DNA of 50,666 nt, from contig JAKSRW010000021.1 of the NCBI GenBank assembly GCA_024403355.1, positions 1-50,666 on the forward strand. Direction: 5' to 3'. The notes under the pieces were generated by a model, which worked only from the letters and a program-made list of their open reading frames with translations, was not told the DNA's origin and searched no databases. Position 1 is the first letter of the stretch. The number at the start of each line of letters is the position of its first letter. Positions 24,501-32,509 of this stretch are shown here, piece after piece. The DNA is from Lachnospiraceae bacterium. GTDB taxonomy: Bacteria; Bacillota; Clostridia; Lachnospirales; Lachnospiraceae. The position numbers and the translations under genes are program-made.

Positions 24501-24613
24501 ATGCCTTTGAGGAGGACAGACAGGCTGCCTTTAACGCAGGTATGAATGAGCATGTGTCAAAGCCTGTAACAGCGGAAAAACTGAAGGAAATTATGGGGAG
24601 ATATGTTAAATGA
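21584..24613 (+). CDS. Membrane hybrid sensor histidine kinase with receiver domain
   Basis: About 1009 aa. One membrane helix (about 18-38), an outside sensing domain (about 40-300), a second helix (about 305-325), then two PAS-like segments (about 350-500 and 490-610) in the cytoplasm. The transmitter has His643 in FNMSHDIRTPINAV, an N-box FNLLSNAVKYT and G-boxes DNGIGM and GTGLGLAMV. A C-terminal receiver carries Asp939 in ILMDVQMPVMNG. By family it autophosphorylates and passes phosphate to its own receiver. ATG 21584 is my choice among several in-frame Mets (21521, 21614). The stop overlaps the next gene by ATGA, so signal output is probably linked to that EAL protein. Signal unknown. 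Confidence 0.9.
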   Translation: MAEVKEKRNSMKFGWKEARRIVVALFLMLIIGSSSFVMLNRLWDISEERCWNSLHDAADSIDNLVYEYLNNYVGALRNLQRACIGAKDLHDPQLAEDVREIRVGALGANARLYLSDGYAATEYGVEEDISDRVDFMEIAHGGVFISAVHSDIFNSNRNVIEEYIPVYRDGVISAMLSIVLDIDDLEDVIENRKNSDKEKVIIIDRRDEQVIVDTGHSIMEAGSRAVSQKLQSISEWDVFYQKLISAEECRGEVKDENGYSKYLYGLPSSVGFWSTAVAVDEEIAFTDYNEIKTISRVLLVVETIIFVLYIIWMLYDFHVQIEKESEKRTKILRESYEQDAELYKRTILTNSLAYLKVDLTENRVISYAYRTTGDESMEEMYDEVSEESAYSTFIKNNSESYIHPEYRESYLSQFSQSNLIDCFNEGKIMPEYVFRTNARDNRKDYRKVVSYLSKDEQNGNILAMIVTYDISKEMEQLEEEKELQTVIASIAMDYECMLCMKTITGEVSYYGRAEKFDALPSILDSKLTLQEKIERFKDKYVLSEDHPKFDSELSVEILNGKMRSGKSYITRYRLFVDNEIHWYQLKFIFHREGNERRMVIVCFRNIDDEIIRQNRHQDDLENALIAARGANEAKTQFLFNMSHDIRTPINAVLGFADIAEKNADNEEKVKDCLQKLKVSGNQLLNIINDVLELARIESGQIKINPVPYDLDDYTQGIRNTFEPFFEGKNQEFIIESNYYNRYIYIDYARVNRVLFNLLSNAVKYTPSGGRVSCKTIQGEVLEDGRIPYSWIIEDNGIGMSREYQKRLFERFSREHSSTEIGIEGTGLGLAMVRELVDRMEGSIEVDSEQGRGTRVTVTIPLTVCPAELLEKPGDTSDLGSVSLEGKRILVVEDIDLNRELAVEMLMDEGVIVDEAANGELAVEMVKKAGDKGYDAILMDVQMPVMNGYEATRAIRALEDKRLASIPVIAVTANAFEEDRQAAFNAGMNEHVSKPVTAEKLKEIMGRYVK

Positions 24614-26307
24614 GTGACTTAATATGCAGTGAGGCATTCAGAAGCTTTTTAAACGATTATAAAACCGATGTCTTTGCTCAGGATGAGACACTGGGAAATA
24701 TCAGTGAAAGTATAGCTCCCCTGGCAAAGGAGCTGGGATATTTAAACCTTTATGTCAGCCTGGATGCTCCCGTGAGTGACAGTGCGGCAGAGGGACTTCT
24801 GATTCATACAACGATTTTCGGCGAGGAGCTTTTTGCAAACGAGGAACAGAAAAGGGAAGCTAAGTTTATTACAGGCGAAGGCGGTGTTCTTATTATCGGA
24901 GCATCCATGCCGGCGGCGGATGAATGGACCAAAAACGCAGAAGAAGATTTTAAGCTTCTGGCAAAGCTTCTCTATGTCTTTTTCGGAAGAGCCCGCGTAA
25001 TGAATATTTTGCGTTATTCGGATACCCACGACAAGCTTTCAAAGGCGCTGACTATTGATGGCCTGATGATTTCTGCAGGCAGGCTTTTTGCGGAAAATCC
25101 GGGAACTGTATTTGATTGTGTGGCTATAAATATCAGGAATCTTAAATTTGTTAATGATAAAGCCTCGCAAAGCGGCGGAAACCTTGCTATTTATAAATAC
25201 GCGGCCAAGCTTATTAAATTCCTTGGAAAAAAGGGAAGGGTGGCAAGGTCTGACGGAGATAATTTTGTAGTTCTTGTTGAAGACAGCCGTCTGGATGAGC
25301 TTCTGGAATTTTTGAAAAGCGTAAGACTCGATATAACGGTTGACGGCAAGACTATGTCCTTTGATATGCCCTGCAGTGCAGGTATATTTAAGGGCAGGGA
25401 CCATACGCCTTTGAATGCGATGATTTATAAGAGCATGCTGACCATGAATTATCTGAAGGATTACAGGCTTGGTGACAGTCTTGTTTATACCGAGGAGATT
25501 GAGGAGCAGGTAAATTATTATAAAAAGATCGTCGGCAGGTTCAAGGAGGCCATTAAGAATAAGCAGTTTTCCGTTTTTTACCAGCCAAAGGTTGATGTTG
25601 AAACGAAGACGCTTATAGGTGCGGAAGCACTTGTAAGATGGTACGATAACGGTACGTTTATCAGTCCGATGAATTTTATTCCGATTCTGGAACGTGAAGG
25701 TTATATAAGTACGCTTGATTATTTTGTTTTTGACAAGGCCTGTGAGGATATAGAAAACTGGCTAAAGCAGGGCATTGAGCCTGTGCGTATTTCTACCAAT
25801 TTTTCGAAGGATAACCTGAAAAACATAAATCTGATTCAGGATGTTCTGGATATCGTTGAAAAGCATGGTATTGACGGAAAATATCTTGAAATAGAGTTCA
25901 CGGAGCTTTGTGATTTTAAGGATATGGATGCAATGTGTGCCTTTATCCATACTATGCAGTCGCATGGTATTACGATTACCGTTGATGATTTCGGAAAGGG
26001 CTATTCATCCTTTGACCTTATCAGGATGCTTGATATGAATGTTATCAAGATTGATAAGAGTCTGGTGGATAATGTATGCAGGGAAGGAAGTGCCGATAAG
26101 GTTATTCTGGACCATGTTGTAAGAATGTTTATCGAGCTTGACAAGGAGGTTATCGCGGAGGGCGTAGAAACCGTGGAACAGGCCAGGCTTCTTGAAAAAA
26201 CAGGCTGTAAGCATGTACAGGGCTATCTCTTTGATAAGCCGCTTCCTCACTATGATTTTGAGCGAAGGCTTGTTACAAGAAATTATTATGAGAATATCAT
26301 TAAATAG
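24610..26307 (+). CDS. Degenerate GGDEF plus EAL protein (c-di-GMP phosphodiesterase candidate)
   Basis: 565-aa cytoplasmic protein. Residues about 1-135 form a divergent GAF-like sensor region. A GGDEF-fold domain (about 140-300) has RSDGDNF where active cyclases have GGDEF, so synthesis is unlikely. The EAL domain (about 310-560) keeps the catalytic residues: EAL in GAEALVRW, Asn in STNFS, Glu in EFTEL, Asp-Asp in TVDDFGKGYSS, Lys in IKIDKSLV and Glu in EGVET. It should therefore be able to cleave c-di-GMP to pGpG. Start ATG overlaps the kinase stop, giving one translation unit, and the kinase is the obvious regulator (inference). A terminator follows. Confidence 0.9.
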   Translation: MSDLICSEAFRSFLNDYKTDVFAQDETLGNISESIAPLAKELGYLNLYVSLDAPVSDSAAEGLLIHTTIFGEELFANEEQKREAKFITGEGGVLIIGASMPAADEWTKNAEEDFKLLAKLLYVFFGRARVMNILRYSDTHDKLSKALTIDGLMISAGRLFAENPGTVFDCVAINIRNLKFVNDKASQSGGNLAIYKYAAKLIKFLGKKGRVARSDGDNFVVLVEDSRLDELLEFLKSVRLDITVDGKTMSFDMPCSAGIFKGRDHTPLNAMIYKSMLTMNYLKDYRLGDSLVYTEEIEEQVNYYKKIVGRFKEAIKNKQFSVFYQPKVDVETKTLIGAEALVRWYDNGTFISPMNFIPILEREGYISTLDYFVFDKACEDIENWLKQGIEPVRISTNFSKDNLKNINLIQDVLDIVEKHGIDGKYLEIEFTELCDFKDMDAMCAFIHTMQSHGITITVDDFGKGYSSFDLIRMLDMNVIKIDKSLVDNVCREGSADKVILDHVVRMFIELDKEVIAEGVETVEQARLLEKTGCKHVQGYLFDKPLPHYDFERRLVTRNYYENIIK

Positions 26308-26331
26308 AAGAATATAAAAATATCAATAAAT

Positions 26332-26364
26332 AATCCCACAGGACCGCGCCTGTGGGATTAATTT
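26332..26364 (+). terminator. Terminator of the kinase/EAL operon
   Basis: Perfect 11-bp stem AATCCCACAGG/CCTGTGGGATT (26332-26359) and a T5 run after AA. Confidence 0.9.
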
Positions 26365-26584
26365 TTAATTTAAATTGCTGGTAGCGAGAACTGTTTCGAG
26401 AGAGCTCTTGGCTGTCTCTGTTTTTGATTTGTTTGTTTCACTGCTGCAAATAATACTGAGAGAATAATCTTAATAAATAAAGATAAAAAAATCTTAACAT
26501 TTTTCACTGTATTTGCAAGTTTTTTGACGAAGTTGGACGGAAATAATTGATTGATATTCGTAAAAAAATGTGCTATATATAAAT

Positions 26585-26692
26585 GCGGCAGCACTCAAGC
26601 TTGCGAAGAAGCTGGGCAAGGGTAAGACTGTTGTGACGGTGCTTCCCGATACAGCCGAGAGGTATTTCTCTACACCTCTGTTCGGTGAATAA
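26585..26692 (+). pseudogene. 3' remnant of a cysteine synthase (cysK) gene
   Basis: A 35-codon frame with no start region reads as the C-terminus of O-acetylserine sulfhydrylase [14 protein letters not shown], then [20 protein letters not shown] and a stop at 26690-26692. That ending is highly typical of CysK. Nothing upstream in the 26365-26584 interval continues the protein, so the rest was lost or lies elsewhere. A small hairpin AGAAGC-GAAG-GCTTCT (26703-26718) follows and may be the old cysK terminator. Suggests a recombination junction just before the surface-protein gene. Confidence 0.78.
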
Positions 26693-26743
26693 AATGTTCT
26701 TTAGAAGCGAAGGCTTCTTGGAAAATAAATAAAGGAGAAAAGT

Positions 26744-28606
26744 ATGATGAAGAAAAGAAACAGAAAGATGGCAAAAAAACCGGCACTATGGTTTGTCGGT
26801 GCGGCGTTTGCTGTAGCTTGTATGGCAATGCCTTCTGCTGCGGTAAAGGCAGAGGAATTTTTTAAGGAGCCGGTGCTTTGCGAAAGGCACAGCTTTACAA
26901 ATTATGAGGTTGAAACTTATGCGACCTGCTCGAAGGAAGGTACTGAGGTTGCATACTGTGACCACGGCTGTGGGGCAACGGATTCCAGAGTTACCGAAAA
27001 AGATCCTTTTAATCACGAAAACACCGAGTACAGAAACGAGAAGCCCGCTACCTGCATCACAGCAGCTTATTCCGGTGAATTGTATTGTATTGATTGCGGA
27101 AAAATGGTTGAGGAGGGCTTTGAGACAGAGCTTGACCCCGATAATCATGAAAATATAAGCTTGAAGAATACCGGTTCGGCAACCAAGCATACAGAAGTAT
27201 GTGAGTGCGGTGCTGAGTTCACGGTTGATCATAATTTTGTAGAGCACAAGTGTGACTGCGGCCAGATTGAGCCGGGCTTTGAGGAGCTCTTTAAGGAGCC
27301 TGAGAAGGAACCCGAGAAGGAACCCGAGAAGCAGCCTGATAGCGGAAGCAATCAGAACAGCAATACAAGCAAGCCGGTGATTACGGTAGAAGAGAAGGAG
27401 CCTGTTCCTGTAGTTCAGACAACTACTAAGAAGGATGGTTCAACTGTTGTAAAGTTAACTCTCACAGGCAAAGACGGTACTGTTAAGGTAAATGAAGTAA
27501 CCAATAAGACTGACGGTACAGTTGTTGATAAGAATGTAGTCTTTGGTACTGACGGCAGCATTGTCAGAAATGAGAAGATTCTCTATGCAGAGGGTACAGA
27601 GAAGACTGTTTCATATGTTAAGAACTCTGACGGCTCATATGTAGAGAATGTTCTTAAGCTTGAGGCAAACGGAACAAAGACAGAGGTAGAAAGGTCTGAT
27701 GATGCTAAGGGAAATGTTTCCAAATCAAAGACCGTTACCAAGGCTGACGGAAGCGCAGTTACATCCGGTAATATGGGAAAGGCTGACGGTTCTCTTGAGA
27801 AGAGCAAGCTTACTGTTGATACAGCTGGTGTTTCAACCCGCACCACAAGCATGATTTCTGCTGATAAGACTGATATTTCAAAGATTAATACCACAACTGA
27901 TGCATACGGTAAGATCATAGATGCTTCTGTTGAGAAAAAAATGGTCATAACAGGTGCTGTTTTATCAGTTTCAACTGTTGATATCACAAACCTCACAGCA
28001 GACCTTGGCTCGGATGTAGCAATCAAGCTTGTTGCAAAGGATACTAATGGTGCAACTAAGTATGTTATCAAACTGGACCCCTCTGTTCTTGGTCTTAAGG
28101 ACAATGGTGTTGGTCTTGAGAGCAATGGTAATGGTGGTAGTCTTAAGAACAATGGTGTTGGTCCTGAGAGCAATGGTGGTAGGGTTGTTCTTGTTAAGCT
28201 TGATAAACAAGGCAAAATGATTCTTAATGATGAATCTGACGAAAATGACATAGAAATCAACGAGAAGGAAATCAAGACCGGTGTCTACAGCAAGGGCGAA
28301 TATATTGCTATGACAAATGATGATTATCTTCAGTTTGAGAGAGAGGTTTACCAGAATATCAAATTAAAAGATGCTAATCTTGTAATAACAAATGGCAAAA
28401 CAGCAAAGATTAAACTTAGTCCGGATGTTGATACCAGAAATATTACAAGTATTGAGTATTCGGGTGACGGTAAGATGGTTAATGTCAATTCAAAGGGTGT
28501 TGTTACCGGAATTGCAATTGGTACAGGAAATGTTACCGTTAAAGTTTACTTACCTTCTGGCAAATGCAAAGAACTTATTCAGAAGGTTCATGTTAGGAAG
28601 CCTTAA
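26744..28606 (+). CDS. Large secreted repeat protein with Cys-rich head and BIG2 tail
   Basis: 620 aa with a signal peptide (about 1-36). Residues 40-185 hold three Cys/His-rich units of the kind CxxxGxxxxYCxxCG...H, common in Lachnospiraceae surface proteins. A KEPEKEPEKEPEKQP linker (about 186-205) follows. Residues 225-450 are strand repeats of the form DGSxxxNEKxLxADGT with Lys/Thr/Asp richness. A short duplicated LKDNGVGLESNG / LKNNGVGPESNG stretch lies near 450-480, and a BIG2-like domain ends the protein (about 535-620). No LPXTG motif. RBS AAAGGAG. Function unknown; likely cell-surface or matrix. Confidence 0.8.
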   Translation: MMKKRNRKMAKKPALWFVGAAFAVACMAMPSAAVKAEEFFKEPVLCERHSFTNYEVETYATCSKEGTEVAYCDHGCGATDSRVTEKDPFNHENTEYRNEKPATCITAAYSGELYCIDCGKMVEEGFETELDPDNHENISLKNTGSATKHTEVCECGAEFTVDHNFVEHKCDCGQIEPGFEELFKEPEKEPEKEPEKQPDSGSNQNSNTSKPVITVEEKEPVPVVQTTTKKDGSTVVKLTLTGKDGTVKVNEVTNKTDGTVVDKNVVFGTDGSIVRNEKILYAEGTEKTVSYVKNSDGSYVENVLKLEANGTKTEVERSDDAKGNVSKSKTVTKADGSAVTSGNMGKADGSLEKSKLTVDTAGVSTRTTSMISADKTDISKINTTTDAYGKIIDASVEKKMVITGAVLSVSTVDITNLTADLGSDVAIKLVAKDTNGATKYVIKLDPSVLGLKDNGVGLESNGNGGSLKNNGVGPESNGGRVVLVKLDKQGKMILNDESDENDIEINEKEIKTGVYSKGEYIAMTNDDYLQFEREVYQNIKLKDANLVITNGKTAKIKLSPDVDTRNITSIEYSGDGKMVNVNSKGVVTGIAIGTGNVTVKVYLPSGKCKELIQKVHVRKP

Positions 28607-28632
28607 ACATAATCTTAAATAAATGCTAAATT

Positions 28633-28667
28633 AAAAGGCGGTGAAAAAACTCCGGTTACGCCCTTTT
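28633..28667 (+). terminator. Terminator-like hairpin behind the surface gene
   Basis: AAAAGGCG (28633-28640) pairs with CGCCCTTTT (28659-28667) with one bulge, ending in a T-rich run. Confidence 0.55.
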
Positions 28668-28706
28668 ATTTGAACCAAAAGCTATTTAATTAATATTTCC
28701 GCTTTC

Positions 28707-28742
28707 ATCAAGCTTTGCTATACAGTAAAGCTTGATTTTTTT
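28707..28742 (+). terminator. Second terminator, perfect 10-bp stem
   Basis: ATCAAGCTTT/AAAGCTTGAT with a 10-nt loop followed by T7 on the + strand. It directly abuts the stop of the minus-strand gene. Confidence 0.8.
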
Positions 28743-28993
28743 TATTCCTCCTCTCTGCCTCTGATGAAAAGTCCGATGCGAAGCACGCCAAAAGCGAGTA
28801 CACCGGAAATGAAGGCGGTCAGCCAGCCGCTTTTCAGAAGCGGAAGCACAATTTCGTTGAAGGCCTCCTGCTCGGTGACACCGTCCTGATAGATGAGAAA
28901 GGCCTTTACGAAGGGGGCAACAAATGAATATATTGCAAAAATGGCGAGCCCGAAGGTGATGACGAGACACAGCCAATAGAGGTATTTTTTCAT
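28742..28993 (-). CDS. Small membrane protein, unknown function
   Basis: 83 aa with two membrane helices, about 5-30 and 55-75, joined by an acidic loop (DGVTEQEAFNEIV). A short basic-acidic end, RGREEE, faces the cytoplasm. RBS AAAGGAG. An extended -10 TGTGCTATAAT lies at about 29032-29042 on the minus strand. No family recognised. It is a lone gene convergent with the surface-protein gene. A second frame (28686-28976, minus) overlaps it but has no ribosome site. Confidence 0.72.
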   Translation of the reverse strand: MKKYLYWLCLVITFGLAIFAIYSFVAPFVKAFLIYQDGVTEQEAFNEIVLPLLKSGWLTAFISGVLAFGVLRIGLFIRGREEE

Positions 28994-29105
28994 ATTTTTG
29001 AGACTCCTTTATTTTGAATCGATTTAAATTTATTATAGCACAGTCGGGGCAGAAAGTGTGAGAAAAATTGTGAAAAACTGAAATCAGATATAAGTCTGCA
29101 CAGGG

Positions 29106-29134
29106 TTTACAAAACGCAAAAAAAGTAATATAAT
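29106..29134 (+). promoter_or_regulatory. Promoter of the deacetylase gene
   Basis: TTTACA (29106-29111), 17 bp, TATAAT (29129-29134). Confidence 0.8.
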
Positions 29135-29176
29135 ATGAGATTGTGGATATACCACGGGAAAGGATATAGAAATATT

Positions 29177-30436
29177 ATGAAAAAAAGAATACTGGCATTT
29201 ATAATGTGTCTTGCGGTTATTTGCAGCATCCTTCCTATGCAGAATGTGAGCGCAAAGAAAACCAAGCTTGCCGCACCTGAATTCACCATTACTACGACAA
29301 GCAAAAATAACCCTCACTTTACCTGGAATACTGTTGAGGGTGCAAACGGTTACAGAATCTACAGAAAGGTGGCAGGTGAGAGTTCACATTCAAGAATTAT
29401 CACAACCACAAAGCTTTCTGCTACCGATAAGGACCATTCCAATGCTCCCGAGGGAACAGCAGTAAGCTATGTTATGCGTGCCTTCTATACAGACGCGAAC
29501 GGCGTAAGACACTGGGGCGAGTTCTCAAGCCCTGTGAAGTGGAAGGTTCCCGTTGTTAAGCCTGAGCTTAATATGACTGAGGCTGAACTCCTTGTGGGCA
29601 AGGACATGAAGCTGAAGGTTAAAAACGCAAAATCAACTGTCAGCTGGTCATCTTCGGATACATCGGTTGCAAAGGTAAGCTCAGCAGGTAAGGTTCTTGC
29701 TCTTAAGAAGGGTACTGCTACAATTACTGCATCGGTTGACGGAAAGACACTGAAGTGCAAGCTTACAGTTAATGTACCCAGTGCTTCCGAGCGTTATATC
29801 GATCCTACAAAGCCTATCATCGCACTTAGCTTTGATGACGGCCCTACTCAGTACACACCTAAGATTCTTGATATGCTTGCAAATTACGGTGCAACAGCTA
29901 CCTTCTTCATGGTAGGATATTTCATCGATGTTCGTAAGTCAATTGTTCAGGCTGTATATGACGCAGGCTGCGAGGTTGGAAATCATTCGGTAAATCATCC
30001 CAATCTTAAGACTCTTTCAAGAGCAGAGGTTGAGAACGAGCTTATCGGCAACTACAATAAGCTTACAAAAATTCTCGGAACAAACAAGCACCTTATCAGA
30101 CCTCCTTACGGAAATTACAATGACACAGTAAAGTCTGTTGCCAATGCTGCACTTATCAACTGGTCAATCGATACAGAGGACTGGAAGTCGAGAAATGCAC
30201 AGTCTGTATTCGATATGGTTAAGAAATATGCAAATGACGGTGCAATCATCCTTATGCACGACCTTTACGAAAGCTCTATGAACGGTGCGGCTCTTGTAGT
30301 TCCCTGGCTTGTTGAACAGGGCTACCAGGTATGTTCTGTAAGCGAGATGTTTGCGGCAAGAGGCGTTAAGCTTGAAAAGGGTCAGGTTTACAACAGATGT
30401 ATTACTGCAAAGCAGTATATTGAACAGTTTAAATAA
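29177..30436 (+). CDS. Secreted polysaccharide deacetylase (CE4) with Fn3-like and BIG2 domains
   Basis: 419 aa. The signal peptide covers about 1-26 (ending NVSAKK), a fibronectin III-like domain about 35-125, BIG2 about 130-205, and the NodB/CE4 catalytic domain about 212-400. CE4 motifs are complete: SFDDGP (metal and base Asp), NHSVNHP (metal His), RPPYGNYN, DTEDW and LMHDLY. By family it removes N-acetyl groups from peptidoglycan GlcNAc or chitin-like glycans outside the cell, often giving lysozyme resistance. I start at ATG 29177, which places the signal peptide correctly; the in-frame ATG 29135 overlaps the -10. The BIG2 domain is close to those of the 13058 protein. Confidence 0.9.
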   Translation: MKKRILAFIMCLAVICSILPMQNVSAKKTKLAAPEFTITTTSKNNPHFTWNTVEGANGYRIYRKVAGESSHSRIITTTKLSATDKDHSNAPEGTAVSYVMRAFYTDANGVRHWGEFSSPVKWKVPVVKPELNMTEAELLVGKDMKLKVKNAKSTVSWSSSDTSVAKVSSAGKVLALKKGTATITASVDGKTLKCKLTVNVPSASERYIDPTKPIIALSFDDGPTQYTPKILDMLANYGATATFFMVGYFIDVRKSIVQAVYDAGCEVGNHSVNHPNLKTLSRAEVENELIGNYNKLTKILGTNKHLIRPPYGNYNDTVKSVANAALINWSIDTEDWKSRNAQSVFDMVKKYANDGAIILMHDLYESSMNGAALVVPWLVEQGYQVCSVSEMFAARGVKLEKGQVYNRCITAKQYIEQFK

Positions 30437-30439
30437 TTT

Positions 30440-31555
30440 ATGGATATTAAGAAGTTTTTGAAGGATAAAAGAAACTGGTTGCTCATAAGCTGGCCGCTTG
30501 CATTCGGCCTTTATTTCCTTGCAAAAAACTTCGAGTCCTTCGCAGAGAATGTCTGCGCAAGAGGAATATTCAGGGTATATGGGTGGATAATGTCGCATAT
30601 AAGCGGCATTATCCCTTTTTCTTTGGCTGAAATTTTGCTGATAGCTGTTATGATTTTTATACCCCTGATGATAATTCTGTCGATTGTACGGATTATCAGA
30701 CGACCTGAAAAGGGGCTGAGGGCGCTGAGAAGTATACGTGATATCATAATGCTGCTTGGGGTGGTTTTTTGCTGGTATATGATTGGCTGCGGCACAAATT
30801 ATTATCGTAACGAATTTGCAGATTTCAGTGGACTGACTATTGAAAAGTCTACAAAGGAAGAGCTCTATGAGCTTTGCCTGGAGCTTGGTGAGAAAACAAA
30901 TGAGGCACGTGCAAGGCTGGAAATACCTGAGGGTGAGACCTTTAAATCCGGGCTTAGCAACAGCGAAAGAGCAGCTGCGGCGGCCGAGGCTATGGACAGG
31001 CTTGCGGAGAGCTATGAGGTGCTGGAGGGCTATTATCCGAAGCCTAAATCGGTTCTCTTTTCAAGAGTGATGTCTGAATTTAACATTACCGGGGTTTATT
31101 TTCCCTGGACGGTTGAGGCTAATGTAAATGTGGACGTTCCGGATTATTCGCGTGGGTCGACGCTTTGTCACGAACTGGTTCACCTTCGTGGCTTTATGCG
31201 AGAGGACGAGGCAAATTACGTCGGCTATCTGGCCTGCATAAATTCCGAAAATGATGAGCTTCGTTACAGCGGATATATGAGTGCTCTTATTAATGCGTCA
31301 AACCGTCTCTATGACGAGGATAAGGAGCTTCATGCACTCTACTGGGCTCAGACCTATAACGAAGGCGTTCGCCTGGATATGGTTGAGGCAAATGAATACT
31401 GGGATCAATTTAAGGATACCGTTTTAAGCGAAGCCGGAGAGAAAATCAATAACAGTTACCTGAAGGCAAACAGCATTTCGGACGGCACAAAAAGCTACGG
31501 CAGAATGGTAGATTTATTGCTTGCCGAGTATCGAAAAAAACATCAGGTTTCTTAG
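30440..31555 (+). CDS. DUF3810-type membrane metalloprotease
   Basis: 371 aa. Three membrane helices lie in the first third (about 12-30, 55-80, 92-115). The remainder is a soluble domain with the zinc-protease signature CHELVHLRG (His244, Glu245, His248) and an acidic follow-up REDEAN that could supply the third ligand. Matches the DUF3810 pattern of predicted membrane-anchored zincin proteases; substrates are unknown. Its start lies 3 nt behind the deacetylase stop with no clear ribosome site, so translation is probably coupled to that gene. A terminator stem includes its stop codon. Confidence 0.82.
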   Translation: MDIKKFLKDKRNWLLISWPLAFGLYFLAKNFESFAENVCARGIFRVYGWIMSHISGIIPFSLAEILLIAVMIFIPLMIILSIVRIIRRPEKGLRALRSIRDIIMLLGVVFCWYMIGCGTNYYRNEFADFSGLTIEKSTKEELYELCLELGEKTNEARARLEIPEGETFKSGLSNSERAAAAAEAMDRLAESYEVLEGYYPKPKSVLFSRVMSEFNITGVYFPWTVEANVNVDVPDYSRGSTLCHELVHLRGFMREDEANYVGYLACINSENDELRYSGYMSALINASNRLYDEDKELHALYWAQTYNEGVRLDMVEANEYWDQFKDTVLSEAGEKINNSYLKANSISDGTKSYGRMVDLLLAEYRKKHQVS

Positions 31556-31573
31556 TAAACCGGGTGTTTTTTT
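31539..31573 (+). terminator. Terminator of the deacetylase/DUF3810 operon
   Basis: AACATCAGGTTT (31539-31550) pairs with AAACCGGGTGTT (31557-31568), one mismatch, followed by T7. The stop codon sits in the loop. Confidence 0.75.
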
Positions 31574-31574
31574 C

Positions 31575-31604
31575 TTGCATTTTATCGAGTATATTTGATA
31601 TAAT
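31575..31604 (+). promoter_or_regulatory. Promoter of the two-component genes of the CIS locus
   Basis: TTGCAT (31575-31580), 18 bp, TATAAT (31599-31604). Confidence 0.65.
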
Positions 31605-31610
31605 TGATAT

Positions 31611-31786
31611 ATCTGCGGGAATAACTGCTGCAGAGACGGCAGCTGCACATAAAATGTGAAGAAGCGGCCTTTAGGACGGGCAAAATTGGGCCCGGGATGA
31701 AGAAAAGCTTGAAGAAAATATTGAAGAAAATGTATGAAAATTAATGTTGCGCCGGGTCGCAGTGAATGGGAAAGGTTGGTCGGTTT
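31611..31786 (+). other. Structured leader of about 175 nt before the response regulator
   Basis: Holds three local stems: GCTGC/GCAGC (about 31629-31645), CACAT-AAA-ATGTG (about 31647-31659), and CGGGC/GCCCG (about 31678-31695). No known riboswitch pattern was recognised. No gene is visible in it. Confidence 0.4.
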
Positions 31787-32491
31787 ATGGAGAATGGCAG
31801 AATCCTTCTTGTTGAGGATGACAGCACGCTTTCTTTTATCGTGAAACGCTATCTTGAAAGCAAAGAGTACAGCGTTACTACAGCAGAGAGTGTTCAGCGG
31901 GCCAGAGATGAGATGCAGAAACAGAGCTTTGATCTCGTGCTGCTGGATATGATGCTTCCTGACGGAGTCGGTACGGATGTTTGTGCGTATATAAGGAGAA
32001 CATCCTTTTGTCCGATTATCTTTATGAGTTGTCTGAATGACAAAGAAACAAAGCTCAGAGCCTTTGAAATGGGCGGTGATGATTACATTACAAAGCCTGT
32101 AGATTTTGATGAGCTCACGATGCGTATCCAGGCGAATATCCGCCGCGAACACCAGTATAATTTAGGAAGGTCTACTTCAGCAGAGGAGCATTATGGCGGG
32201 CTTGTCATAAGACGGAAAAGCCATGAGGTATTCTTTGAAGGAGAAAATGAGGAAATAGGTGAAGCTATCGATTTGTCACCTACGGAATACAAGCTGCTTC
32301 TTGCAATGATGGACAAGCCGGGTGAGCTTTTTCTCTACCATGAGCTTTACAGAACGGTATGGGATGCTGACGATTTGGGAGACAGCAGTATCGTAATGGT
32401 TCACATTTCAAATCTTAAGAAGAAGCTCGGAGAAACCGGTAAAACATTAATCAGGACTGTGCGGGGCGCAGGCTATATTTTTGGAACATAA
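31787..32491 (+). CDS. OmpR/PhoB-family response regulator
   Basis: 234 aa. The receiver domain (about 1-118) has the acidic pair EDD near 11-13, phosphoryl Asp54 (LLDMMLPDG) and Lys in TKPVDFDEL. The C-terminal winged helix (about 135-232) has LSPTEYKLLLAMM and VRGAGYIF. It should bind DNA as a phosphorylated dimer. ATG 31787 is chosen because it starts exactly at the receiver fold; an in-frame ATG 31766 lacks a ribosome site. With the soluble kinase two genes downstream it forms a two-component pair placed directly in front of the injection-system genes, the likely regulator of that locus (inference). Confidence 0.9.
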   Translation: MENGRILLVEDDSTLSFIVKRYLESKEYSVTTAESVQRARDEMQKQSFDLVLLDMMLPDGVGTDVCAYIRRTSFCPIIFMSCLNDKETKLRAFEMGGDDYITKPVDFDELTMRIQANIRREHQYNLGRSTSAEEHYGGLVIRRKSHEVFFEGENEEIGEAIDLSPTEYKLLLAMMDKPGELFLYHELYRTVWDADDLGDSSIVMVHISNLKKKLGETGKTLIRTVRGAGYIFGT

Positions 32492-32509
32492 TCCGAAGGG
32501 CGGCATTGA

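Noticed and set aside
23633..24553. 306-codon minus-strand frame opposite the hybrid kinase.
   Set aside because: Antisense shadow of well-conserved kinase and receiver motifs.
28686..28976. 96-codon minus-strand frame overlapping the small membrane protein.
   Set aside because: Basic, low-complexity translation and no ribosome site; the 28742-28993 frame has AAAGGAG and two clear membrane helices.
31611..31786. Known riboswitch in the leader of the response-regulator gene.
   Set aside because: The stems do not match the c-di-GMP, SAM, cobalamin, TPP or purine patterns I can recall; kept only as a structured leader.
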